This document shows positions 16,870 to 25,177 of a DNA stretch of 29,233 nt, one piece after another (positions within the stretch are counted from its first letter, which is position 1; each line of letters opens with the position of its first letter). The notes beneath the pieces were generated by a model, which worked only from the letters and a program-made list of their open reading frames with translations, had not been told where the DNA came from and searched no databases. Position numbers and translations under genes: made by a program. This DNA comes from SVTX01 sp964629615 (GTDB lineage Bacteria; Bacillota; Clostridia; Oscillospirales; CAG-272): assembly GCA_964629615.1 (NCBI GenBank), contig CAZVUD010000021.1, positions 1 through 29,233 of the forward strand, in the 5' to 3' direction.

Positions 16870-18162
16870 ATGCCAAACAAGAACCGAACATATTCATCTG
16901 TTTTAAGCAATATAAAGAAAACAGCCTCAAAGGTCATGTCGGCACATCCTTTGCGTAAGCTTGAGGCGCGATATGCGTCAAGGCTGGAGCACGAAGGCAT
17001 TGAGGACTGCGCCGCAAGACGCGCGTCGATAAGAGCAAAAAGCATAAGTATCATAAGCTTTTTGTTGCTCGCTGCGCTTATAGTGTGCGCCTTTGCCTTT
17101 GGCAACGAGAGCATCAGCCTTAGCGGTGTATACTATATGTACCGTGAGGTGGATGCCATGGGAGATGCGGGAGTGGGCGAGAACAGACGGCTTGATTATT
17201 CCATACCCGTAAAAAATCAGGATCTTGCACTTTTTAAAAACGGACTGTGTGTGGCAAGCGATGCGGAATTACAGGTGTTCAACAAAAACGGACATCAGAC
17301 TCTCGGCGTCAGCTTGTCCTATACCGATCCAAAGGTGCTGGCTTTTCGTGACCGCATACTTGTGTATGATCTCGGCGGCAGAGGATTTTGTCTGTACAAT
17401 TCCTTTACCGATTTGTACAGTGAAAGCAGGGAATATCCTATAAGTGCGGCGGCAGTGTCGGACAGCGGCATATTTGCGATAGTCGGCAGATCACAGTCTT
17501 ATGATTGTGAGGTCACGGTGTATGGTGAGGATATGCAGAAGATGTTTTCCTACTCAAGAAACGATTACGCCGTAAGCTGTGATATAGATGCAAAAGGTAA
17601 GCACCTCGCGCTTGCAACACTTACATCAAACGGCGGAAGCGCTGCATCCTATGTAACTGTGGTAGATATAAAAAAGCAAGAGGCAGTTGCAAATGTAAAG
17701 GTGCCGTCGGCTGTATATGAGTGCAGATATATCGAGCGCGGCAGGCTTGCATGCATATGCTCTGACAGAGTCGTTATATATGACACGGATCTTGATGTGT
17801 GCGGAGAATATCTATATGATATGGGTGAGCTTTTCAGCGCATCGTGTGATATTGACGGTGACGGTGTCGTATTGATGTTCTCAACTGACAAAACAAAGAA
17901 GAAATATACTGCAGTATATCTGAATTCAAAGGGAAAAATAAAGCTTGAATACGGATATACGGGGGATGTGTCCGACATAAAGGCGTATGACGGATATGTA
18001 TTCATAGCCGATAAGACAGGTGTTTTGAGGATAGATACGGATAACTCAAATGAAAAAACGGCACAGATAGAGTCTGACGGCGGTAAGATAATAGTTTGCG
18101 GTAAGGATAAGGTGATATTGGCGCGCAGGAGCGTGGCTGATGTCGTTGATACATTTAAATAG
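16870..18162 (+). CDS. DUF5711 family protein, membrane-anchored beta-propeller-like
   Basis: A 430-aa protein with a basic cytoplasmic N-terminus and one transmembrane helix (about 58-77, SISIISFLLLAALIVCAF). The long extracytoplasmic region has repeated short beta-rich units of the type seen in PQQ/WD-like propellers (for example ELQVFNKNGH, RILVYDLGG, VTVVDIKK, RVVIYDTDLDVCGEY, GVLRIDTDN). This matches the DUF5711 family of Clostridia. No catalytic residues are evident; a scaffold or binding role at the cell surface is inferred only from the fold. GGAAAGGAT precedes the ATG. It lies 31 bases after truA and 36 before the CvpA-like gene. Confidence 0.82.
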   Translation: MPNKNRTYSSVLSNIKKTASKVMSAHPLRKLEARYASRLEHEGIEDCAARRASIRAKSISIISFLLLAALIVCAFAFGNESISLSGVYYMYREVDAMGDAGVGENRRLDYSIPVKNQDLALFKNGLCVASDAELQVFNKNGHQTLGVSLSYTDPKVLAFRDRILVYDLGGRGFCLYNSFTDLYSESREYPISAAAVSDSGIFAIVGRSQSYDCEVTVYGEDMQKMFSYSRNDYAVSCDIDAKGKHLALATLTSNGGSAASYVTVVDIKKQEAVANVKVPSAVYECRYIERGRLACICSDRVVIYDTDLDVCGEYLYDMGELFSASCDIDGDGVVLMFSTDKTKKKYTAVYLNSKGKIKLEYGYTGDVSDIKAYDGYVFIADKTGVLRIDTDNSNEKTAQIESDGGKIIVCGKDKVILARRSVADVVDTFK

Positions 18163-18198
18163 GTCTGCTTATATCGGATCTTTTTCGTGGGGGATATA

Positions 18199-18630
18199 AT
18201 GGGAATAATATTTGATCTGCTTTTGGCAGTTTTGCTGTGTTACAGCATATTTCGTGGGTACAGGAGCGGTTTTCTTGTTTCAGCGTCGGGGATAATCGCG
18301 ATAATACTTGCCTCTGTGTTTACAAAGATGTTTTCGCTTGGAGTTATAGGATTCATTCTTTTGAACATCCTTCTCTCTGTTGCGGTGGCATTTTGCGCAA
18401 AGCTGATAAGAAAGCTGAAGATACCTGTTGTCAAGACGGTGGATACATTGCTTGGCATAGGCTTTGGATTTATAGACGGCGCGCTCAAGGTGATAATAAT
18501 AGCTCTTATAGCTTATTTTGTATCTCTATTTACATCTGCGGATATACTTGAAGGATCGTATGTTATAGATTTTATAGCGAATGGCGGTATATTCGATTTT
18601 GTAAGTGAGTTTATCGTTGGATATGTATGA
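18199..18630 (+). CDS. CvpA family membrane protein
   Basis: A 143-aa protein with about four hydrophobic helices and the CvpA/colicin V production protein pattern: an early DLLLAVLLCYSIFRGYRSGF, where the helix ends in a GYRxGF-type loop, and a later LLGIGFGFIDGALKV resembling the conserved G-x-x-x-G-x-x-x-G segment of the family. An in-frame GTG lies at 18187. The ATG at 18199 is preferred because GGGGGA sits just upstream of it. CvpA proteins support envelope homeostasis, but the mechanism is not established. Confidence 0.8.
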   Translation: MGIIFDLLLAVLLCYSIFRGYRSGFLVSASGIIAIILASVFTKMFSLGVIGFILLNILLSVAVAFCAKLIRKLKIPVVKTVDTLLGIGFGFIDGALKVIIIALIAYFVSLFTSADILEGSYVIDFIANGGIFDFVSEFIVGYV

Positions 18631-18696
18631 GTCTGCTCTTGTGCAGGATCATAAGCAAAAACAGGAATGAAACAGAATGAAAAGGTAATTTAGATC

Positions 18697-21021
18697 ATGG
18701 TTATGTGTTCACGTTGCCATAAGAGAATGGCAGTCGTATTTGTTACAAGACTTGAAAACGGAGAAAAGACCTCCAGCGGACTTTGCATCAAATGTGCAAA
18801 GGAGCTTGGAGTTCCCGTTGATAATATGCTTGGAGATATCTACGGAAAAATGGGAATATCTCCCGAGCAGCTTGAAAATATGGAAAGCGAAGTGTCAGGC
18901 ATACTTGAGGGTATGGATGAGGGCGAGGACGGCGGTGCACCTGCCATAGATATTCCGAAGCTCTTTAAAGACACGGGAATATTCGATGCAATAAAGGGCA
19001 AGGATCAGGACCTTGACGGTGCGTCGGACGCAAATATGCCCATAAGAAATGAGGGTGCCAAGGGATCAAAGCAGGCACACGGTAAAAAGGAGTATAAATA
19101 CCTTACGACCTATTGCCGCAATCTTACAAAATATGCGCGCGAGGGCAGGCTTGACAAAATAGTCGGCAGAGAGCGTGAGATGGACAGAGTCATACAGATA
19201 CTTTGCCGCCGACAGAAGAACAATCCCTGTCTTATAGGTGAGCCTGGTGTGGGAAAGACCGCCATTGCCGAGGGACTTGCGATAAAGATAGCCGAGGGAA
19301 ATGTTCCATATAAATTGAAGGACAAGGATATATATCTCGTTGACCTTACAGCACTTGTTGCAGGAACACAGTTCCGCGGACAGTTTGAGTCGAGAATACT
19401 TGGATTGCTCAGCGAAGTAAAGGATTGCGGCAATGCGATACTTGTGATAGATGAGGTCCACAATATAGTTGGAACGGGCGATGCAGAGGGCAGTGTTAAT
19501 GCGGCAAATATATTAAAGCCGGCTCTTTCGCGCGGCGAGATACGCATAATCGGCGCGACCACTCTCAACGAATACAGAAAATATATAGAAAAGGATTCGG
19601 CTCTAGAACGCAGATTCCAGCCTGTTACGGTAAATGAGCCGTCATGCGACGAGGCAGTTGAGATGCTGCGCGGCATCAGCCATTATTATGAGGAGTTTCA
19701 CCGTATACACATACCTGACAGTCTGCTCAGGACGGCTGTTATGATGTCGGAGAGATATATAACCGACAGATATCTGCCCGATAAAGCCATAGACCTTCTG
19801 GATGAGGCGGCGTCAAAGCTCTCTCTTTCAAGCGCGGCACTTAATGAATCCCTTGAGATACATGATAAATTGCTGTCGCTTAAATCCGAGAGAGAAGAGA
19901 TCGAGAACAGGATCACCAATGACGATGATCAAACGCAGAAGAAGTATCAGGACATAGCCACCGTGCAGTCCAAGGAGATGCAGCTTAAAGAAAGACTTGG
20001 CGAGATAGAGGGCGAATGCGACAAGGTAGAGCTTACATCAGCCCAGCTTGCACAGGTCATTGAGATCTGGACGGGAATACCTGCAACATCCATAACAGAG
20101 GATGAATTCAAAAAGATAGACAGGCTTGCAGGCAAGCTTAAAGAGCATGTTGTAGGTCAGGACGCGGCTGTAGATGCAGTGTCAAGAGCGGTCAAGCGCA
20201 ACCGCGCAGGTATATCTTACAAGAGAAAGCCTGTATCGTTTATCTTTGCGGGACCTACGGGAGTTGGTAAGACCGAGCTTGTAAAGAGACTTGCGGAGGA
20301 ATTGTTTGATTCGCCCGAAACTCTTATAAGACTTGATATGTCTGAATTCATGGAAAAGCATTCTGTGTCAAGGATAATTGGCTCACCTCCCGGATATGTG
20401 GGATATGACGACGCAGGTCAGCTTACCGAAAAGATACGCAGACGCCCCTATTCCGTGGTGCTCTTTGATGAGATAGAAAAGGCACATCCCGATGTCCTCA
20501 ATATCCTTTTGCAGATACTTGATGACGGCAGGATAACGGATGCTCACGGCAAGACCGTTAATTTTGAAAACACAGTGATAGTCATGACGACAAATGCGGG
20601 AAGCGAGAGCGGATCCGGCGTAGTTGGATTTACGGGATATGGCGATCAGGGTGCGGATATCAAAACCGAAAAGGCACTTTCCACCTTTCTTCGCCCCGAG
20701 TTTATCAACCGTGTGGATGAAATAATCACCTTCCGCAGTCTTGATAAAAAGGATTTTGCGGCTATTGCCAAGATAATGCTCGGAGAGCTTGCTCTTGCAC
20801 TGACTGAAAAGAATATATCCTTCAGGTACACACATGATGCGGCTTGCCTTATTGCAGAAGCTTCATACAGTGAAAAGTACGGCGCGAGAAATATGCGCAG
20901 ATATATACAGAAAAATGTGGAGGATGAGCTTGCACAAAGGCTCATATCCGATCATACGCACAGCATAAAGGCAGTTAAGCTGTACGTTGAAGGAGGCAAG
21001 CTTGCCATTGCAAGCATGTAA
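18697..21021 (+). CDS. ClpE-like AAA+ unfoldase (Clp protease ATP-binding subunit) with N-terminal zinc finger
   Basis: A 774-aa Hsp100/Clp ATPase with two AAA modules. D1 has Walker A GEPGVGKT (181-188) and Walker B ILVIDE (248-253). D2 has Walker A GPTGVGKT (519-526), pore loop GYVGY (566-570) and Walker B VVLFDE (587-592). Between them is a short coiled-coil middle region (about 385-450). The N-terminus has no double Clp-N repeat. Instead it carries a C4-type zinc finger (C4, C7, C30, C33), the arrangement of ClpE and McsA, followed by an acidic linker. It should unfold substrates for ClpP. AAAGG lies 11 bases upstream. No CtsR operator-like heptad repeat is visible in the 66-base gap after the CvpA-like gene. 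Confidence 0.92.
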   Translation: MVMCSRCHKRMAVVFVTRLENGEKTSSGLCIKCAKELGVPVDNMLGDIYGKMGISPEQLENMESEVSGILEGMDEGEDGGAPAIDIPKLFKDTGIFDAIKGKDQDLDGASDANMPIRNEGAKGSKQAHGKKEYKYLTTYCRNLTKYAREGRLDKIVGREREMDRVIQILCRRQKNNPCLIGEPGVGKTAIAEGLAIKIAEGNVPYKLKDKDIYLVDLTALVAGTQFRGQFESRILGLLSEVKDCGNAILVIDEVHNIVGTGDAEGSVNAANILKPALSRGEIRIIGATTLNEYRKYIEKDSALERRFQPVTVNEPSCDEAVEMLRGISHYYEEFHRIHIPDSLLRTAVMMSERYITDRYLPDKAIDLLDEAASKLSLSSAALNESLEIHDKLLSLKSEREEIENRITNDDDQTQKKYQDIATVQSKEMQLKERLGEIEGECDKVELTSAQLAQVIEIWTGIPATSITEDEFKKIDRLAGKLKEHVVGQDAAVDAVSRAVKRNRAGISYKRKPVSFIFAGPTGVGKTELVKRLAEELFDSPETLIRLDMSEFMEKHSVSRIIGSPPGYVGYDDAGQLTEKIRRRPYSVVLFDEIEKAHPDVLNILLQILDDGRITDAHGKTVNFENTVIVMTTNAGSESGSGVVGFTGYGDQGADIKTEKALSTFLRPEFINRVDEIITFRSLDKKDFAAIAKIMLGELALALTEKNISFRYTHDAACLIAEASYSEKYGARNMRRYIQKNVEDELAQRLISDHTHSIKAVKLYVEGGKLAIASM

Positions 21022-21099
21022 AATGATCGGGTATTATTTGCATTTTGATGCATGATACTTACGGCCGCGCAAAAATGCAATGAGAGGTGTACGAAAATT

Positions 21100-23808
21100 A
21101 TGAATGACAGAGCAAAGAGCCTTGATATATGTCAGCTCGTACAGGAATTGAATACGGACACAGATCTCGGGCTTTCCAAAAAAGAAGCAAGAGAAAGGCT
21201 CGCATCAGCGTTGGAGAGTGATGCCACGCGAGGCTCATCTTACTTTGTACGCCAGAGGAGACCTGCATACGCATGCTTTTTTGCGATCTTAAAGATGCTT
21301 CCGTCCATACTTTTGCTTTTTGTTGCCGTATCTGCATTCTTCATGGGCAGGGCACAGCTTGCAGTGACCGTGATAAGCACATTTGTCAGCGGAGGCATAA
21401 TATCGGGCATGCTGTATCTGAGCGCGCAGAGGGAAAATGAGCGTTTACTTCTGTATTCCAATCCCACCTCGCGCGTGCTGCGCGACGGGTGCGTGTATGT
21501 TACCGATTCTCGAAATGTCGTCGTCGGTGATATCATAGAGCTTGCATCGGGGGATTATATCCCCTGCGACTGCAGGATAATAGGCGACGGATACATAGTG
21601 CTTGACCGTATATACGGTGCTGACGGCAAGGTGTGTAAAAAATGTGTAGGTTCAGATGAGCTTGACGGTATATTGCTTGCAGGGTCGTTCGTGATCAGCG
21701 GAAATGCAAGAGCCGTTTGCTATGCTGACGGCGAAAATACCGAGAACCATAAGTTTCTTGGCGGCGGTATGCTCGGAGAAAAGAATTCAGACCCCAAAAT
21801 AGTCCGCGAGGCACACGGAGCACTCTACAGGTGGTCAACGGTGCTGTCCGTTGCGGCACTTTGCTTTTCAACGGTGGGTATATTCACCGCCTCGGATGTA
21901 GGCATCCTTGAGGTGTTTCTGATGCTGCTCTCGTTTATGCTGTCACTGACCCTCGTGTCATCTCCGATAGCAGGCAGGATACTTTGTGCATCCATGCAAA
22001 AGAAAGCCGCGAAAAGTCGAAACGGTGCGGATTTTGCCATCATCAAGAATAATTCCGCTATGGACGAGCTTCAGAATGTGACTGATATATTGCTTCTCGG
22101 AAAAGCTCCGATAAGTGACGGTGAGCTGCATTATTCATCCATGCTCAGATCTGCAAGTGTAATAAACACCTGCGATATGTCCGAGGATTCGAGAATATTG
22201 CTTGAATGTGCGTATGCGTATGTTCAGGCAAGAAAAGAGCATTTCGACATAAGATATGTGTGCGACGAGCTTGACGGCGGCATAGACGGCATGCTCACAG
22301 AGTTGGATTTTGACAGACAGCGCACAGATATGAAGATAAAGTCTCTTTATTATGTAAAGGACGGTGTCAGCGGCTCGGGATATGCCTGTATCGAGGAGAA
22401 TTCCGAGAGCTACAGAGTAAGCGTAACAGGCGATGCATCGGTATTGCATACATGCAAAAAATTCCGACTTCACGGGGATATCTCCGACTTTACGGACGGC
22501 GATGTGATGCTTGCATCAAATTACCTGAAGGATGCCGAGAGCGTCGGGGAGAGAGTGTTTACCGTTATATCCGAGCATGACGGAGAGAATGTATTTGAGG
22601 GCATGATCGGATTTTGCGAGAGAGAGGCACAGGAATATGCCGAAATATGCGATATGCTTTCTGCCCAGGGCGTAAAGGTCACCATAATGTCGGATCTGTG
22701 TGATAATTACATTACGGGATGTGTAAAGAGGCTCGGAATTCAAGAAAATGATATACGCTTTGCGCATGACGGCGTGTCTTTCTGCGCAAACGGAGATGCA
22801 AAAGCATATCTCGGCTACAGCGCCGATGATGCCATAGAAGCGGTCAAGGCTATACATGCGCGCGGCGGAAGGGTGGCTGTGTGCGCTATCGAGGATAAAT
22901 ATCTGCCTGCAATGCTTATGGCTGATGTTTCGGTAAGCTATGACAATATAAATTACGGATCAAAGAAATATCCCGAGTCCATGTTTCCGGAAATGAAGGC
23001 TGACGGAGATGAGAACGGTGTGAGATGCTCACAGAGAATGCGAAGCTCTGTCTCGGTCATCATAGGCAGGACATGCTCTGCAGGCGGAGGACTCAGAGGA
23101 CTGATGAATGCGATGACCACATCGCAGTTCTTCTCATTTTGCTATCTGAGAATGGTAAAGGGCTTTGTAGAGTTTGAAATCGCGCTTGCGCTCCTTATAT
23201 TTTTCGGTGCGATATTCGGAATATCGCTGATCAGCTATCCCGTTATACTGTTGCTTTGTGTGGGCGTGGTATTTTTCTCAGCCGCGGCATACTCGGGCTT
23301 TAAGCCGAGAATGCTGTATGACAGCGGAGAAAGCAATATAAATAAGCTGTTTTCGGAGCTTAAGATAGGCATATTGTCTCCGATCGCGGCAACGACTGTA
23401 TACGCTGTTGCGGCGGCATTGCTGTATAGCGGCGGATATATAGACGGTGTGGCGGCGTTGCCCCTGTCCACGCTCATTGCTGTGATACTCACTCTTTTGT
23501 GGAGATTTTTCGGCTCTATGAAGCTGTGCCTTGGAAAAAGCGTCAGTATGTCAGATATAAAGGATCTTGCCGAAAGACCGAGAGGCTCGTACGGCGTGCT
23601 TAATATGGCGGCGATAACATTGGTAATATCGTCTGTGGCAAGAATGTTCCTCACCGCACTCATATTTCCTTCATTTAATTATGAGTACGGATTTAACGGC
23701 TTTGGTGTCGTCACGCTCGTTTTGCTTGCGCTTTATGTTGCGGTATTCATGCTGTGTGAGCTTATATGCCGTATTGCCATCGTCATATCGGGAAAAAATA
23801 TTAAATAA
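21100..23808 (+). CDS. P-type ATPase-like membrane protein lacking all catalytic motifs (pseudo-ATPase)
   Basis: A 902-aa protein with the general plan of a P-II cation ATPase: an N-terminal cytoplasmic segment, two early helices (about 60-110), an actuator-like domain (ASGDYIPCDCRII), helices near 245-300, a long cytoplasmic region, and six C-terminal helices (about 690-890). The signatures are changed. TGES aligns with YGAD (residues 172-175), PEGL with SSPIAG, DKTGT with GKAPI (334-338, catalytic Asp to Gly), KGA with TGD, TGD with MSD, and GDGVNDAP with AIEDKYLP. It therefore cannot form the usual aspartyl phosphate. The frame is intact. The ATG at 21100 follows GAGAGGTG; the upstream ATG at 21052 has no ribosome binding site. 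It ends just before a terminator. Confidence 0.75.
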   Translation: MNDRAKSLDICQLVQELNTDTDLGLSKKEARERLASALESDATRGSSYFVRQRRPAYACFFAILKMLPSILLLFVAVSAFFMGRAQLAVTVISTFVSGGIISGMLYLSAQRENERLLLYSNPTSRVLRDGCVYVTDSRNVVVGDIIELASGDYIPCDCRIIGDGYIVLDRIYGADGKVCKKCVGSDELDGILLAGSFVISGNARAVCYADGENTENHKFLGGGMLGEKNSDPKIVREAHGALYRWSTVLSVAALCFSTVGIFTASDVGILEVFLMLLSFMLSLTLVSSPIAGRILCASMQKKAAKSRNGADFAIIKNNSAMDELQNVTDILLLGKAPISDGELHYSSMLRSASVINTCDMSEDSRILLECAYAYVQARKEHFDIRYVCDELDGGIDGMLTELDFDRQRTDMKIKSLYYVKDGVSGSGYACIEENSESYRVSVTGDASVLHTCKKFRLHGDISDFTDGDVMLASNYLKDAESVGERVFTVISEHDGENVFEGMIGFCEREAQEYAEICDMLSAQGVKVTIMSDLCDNYITGCVKRLGIQENDIRFAHDGVSFCANGDAKAYLGYSADDAIEAVKAIHARGGRVAVCAIEDKYLPAMLMADVSVSYDNINYGSKKYPESMFPEMKADGDENGVRCSQRMRSSVSVIIGRTCSAGGGLRGLMNAMTTSQFFSFCYLRMVKGFVEFEIALALLIFFGAIFGISLISYPVILLLCVGVVFFSAAAYSGFKPRMLYDSGESNINKLFSELKIGILSPIAATTVYAVAAALLYSGGYIDGVAALPLSTLIAVILTLLWRFFGSMKLCLGKSVSMSDIKDLAERPRGSYGVLNMAAITLVISSVARMFLTALIFPSFNYEYGFNGFGVVTLVLLALYVAVFMLCELICRIAIVISGKNIK

Positions 23809-23814
23809 TCTTTT

Positions 23815-23854
23815 GGGATGCACATATAATCTTAGTATGTGCGTCCCATTTTTT
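23815..23854 (+). terminator. Rho-independent terminator after the pseudo-ATPase gene
   Basis: A 12-bp stem (GGGATGCACATA at 23815-23826 with TATGTGCGTCCC at 23836-23847, one T-G wobble) has a 9-base loop and is followed by a run of Ts from 23849. It closes the long cluster that begins at ruvC. Confidence 0.88.
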
Positions 23855-23889
23855 ATTGGATCTTCATCAGACGTAAAAGGAGGTGCTTT

Positions 23890-24180
23890 ATGAAGCGAGT
23901 AAGCTTTTTGGAACTGCAGGAAAGAGAGATGATCAATCTCTGCACGGGCGAGAAGCTCGGATTTGTGTGCGATCTTGATATGGATGTGGATATAGGACAG
24001 ATACTGTCCGTCACGGTGCTCTCACAAAAGGAGGTGCCGTTTTTTAAAAAGAGGGAAGAATATATCATCCCTTGGCGCAGGATAGAATGCATAGGCGAGG
24101 ATACGCTTTTGGTAAAGATACCTGCAAATGAATTGTGCAATTATCAGAATGCGTGCGGCAAAAAGAAATGCAAAATGTAA
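23890..24180 (+). CDS. YlmC/YmxH family sporulation-associated protein (PRC-barrel)
   Basis: A 96-aa protein. MKRVSFLELQEREMINLCTGEKLG then EEYIIPWRRIECIGEDTLLVKI is the usual YlmC/YmxH pattern of a PRC-barrel-like fold, found in spore-forming and related Clostridia. The C-terminus is Cys/Lys-rich (NACGKKKCKM). A near-perfect Shine-Dalgarno AAAGGAGGTG (23876-23885) precedes the ATG at 23890. Family function is poorly defined, and its presence alone does not prove sporulation. No clear promoter was found between the upstream terminator and this gene. Confidence 0.85.
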   Translation: MKRVSFLELQEREMINLCTGEKLGFVCDLDMDVDIGQILSVTVLSQKEVPFFKKREEYIIPWRRIECIGEDTLLVKIPANELCNYQNACGKKKCKM

Positions 24181-24207
24181 ACATATTGTAAATTGTATAA
24201 AAAACTA

Positions 24208-24236
24208 TTGAAATAATCAAAACGTTATGTTATAAT
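24208..24236 (+). promoter_or_regulatory. Sigma-A-type promoter for rpsB-tsf
   Basis: TTGAAA (24208-24213) and TATAAT (24231-24236) have a 17-bp spacer. The start should fall near 24243, giving a leader of about 137 bases before rpsB. Confidence 0.87.
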
Positions 24237-24242
24237 AACTCC

Positions 24243-24379
24243 GCTTGCCGTATGGCAAAGTAATATTATCACACACACAGAGGAAGGCTTGCGCTTTCGG
24301 TGTCGTATAAAAAGAAAATTTATATGATCTTTGCGTACAAAAACTTCTGTGGTGGAAAAAACCGAAGGAGGACATATAA
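24243..24379 (+). promoter_or_regulatory. Structured 5' leader of rpsB, candidate autoregulatory element
   Basis: At the predicted 5' end, TTGCC (24245-24249) can pair with GGCAA (24254-24258). CTTTCGGT (24294-24301) can pair with ACCGAAGG (24361-24368; 8 bp, one wobble), and the latter includes the first three bases of the AGGAGG Shine-Dalgarno (24366-24371). Pairing would block initiation, the usual logic of ribosomal-protein leaders. No recognised Firmicute S2 leader consensus could be confirmed by eye. Confidence 0.45.
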
Positions 24380-25129
24380 ATGTCTGTTATTTCAATCAAG
24401 CAGCTCCTCGAAGCAGGAGTGCATTTTGGACATCACACAAGAAGATGGAACCCTAAGATGGCTGAGTACATCTTCACAGAGAGAAACGGTATTTACATCA
24501 TTGACCTTCAGAAGACTGTTAAGAAGTTTGACGAAGCTTACATGTTTGTAAGAGAGCTTGCCGAGAACAACGGTAACATCCTTTTCGTAGGTACAAAGAA
24601 GCAGGCTGCAGAGGCTATCAAGGAAGAGGCTCTTCGTTGCGGTCAGTACTATGTAAATGTTCGTTGGCCCGGTGGTATGATGACCAACTTCAAGACTATC
24701 AAGAAGTCTATTGCACGTCTTAACAGCCTTAACAAGATGGCTGAGGACGGCACATTCGATATGCTTCCCAAGAAGGAAGTTGCTTCTCTCCAGAAGGAGA
24801 TCTTCGACCTTGAGAAGAACTATGGCGGTATCAAGACAATGGAACAGCTTCCTGATGCTATTTTCATCGTTGACCCCAGAAAAGAAAGAAATGCAGTTCT
24901 TGAGGCAAAGCGCCTTGGCATTCCGGTAATCGCTATCGTTGACACTAACTGCGATCCTGATGATGCTGACTACGTAATTCCCGGTAACGATGACGCTATC
25001 CGCGCTATCAAGCTCATCTCCTCCGTTATAGCTGACGCTGTTATCGAAGGTAAGCAGGGCGAGCAGACAGTTGAGGCTGAGGCTGAAAAGACAGAGGCTG
25101 AGGCTGTTGAGGACGCTGAAAACGCATAA
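24380..25129 (+). CDS. rpsB: 30S ribosomal protein S2
   Basis: Ribosomal protein uS2, 249 aa, with the family N-terminus ISIKQLLEAGVHFGHHTRRWNPKM, central ENNGNILFVGTKKQA, RWPGGMMTNF, and the DAIFIVDPRKERNAVLEAKRLGIPVIAIVDTNCDPD block. The Ala/Glu-rich tail (about 228-249) is normal variation. Codon choice shifts sharply from neighbouring genes (few ATA, many ATC, AAG and GCT), as expected for highly expressed genes. AGGAGG precedes the ATG. tsf follows after 48 bases, the widespread rpsB-tsf pairing. Confidence 0.99.
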   Translation: MSVISIKQLLEAGVHFGHHTRRWNPKMAEYIFTERNGIYIIDLQKTVKKFDEAYMFVRELAENNGNILFVGTKKQAAEAIKEEALRCGQYYVNVRWPGGMMTNFKTIKKSIARLNSLNKMAEDGTFDMLPKKEVASLQKEIFDLEKNYGGIKTMEQLPDAIFIVDPRKERNAVLEAKRLGIPVIAIVDTNCDPDDADYVIPGNDDAIRAIKLISSVIADAVIEGKQGEQTVEAEAEKTEAEAVEDAENA

Positions 25130-25177
25130 TTACCAAAAATCAATATACTGATTTTATAACTGAAAGGAAATACTAAA

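Noticed and set aside
21022..21099. Possible terminator between the ClpE-like and pseudo-ATPase genes
   Set aside because: The only hairpin (TGCAT with ATGCA) is short and not followed by a T run.
21052..21099. Upstream ATG (21052) for the pseudo-ATPase
   Set aside because: No Shine-Dalgarno precedes it and the added residues (MILTAAQK...) look like untranslated leader; GAGAGGTG favours 21100.
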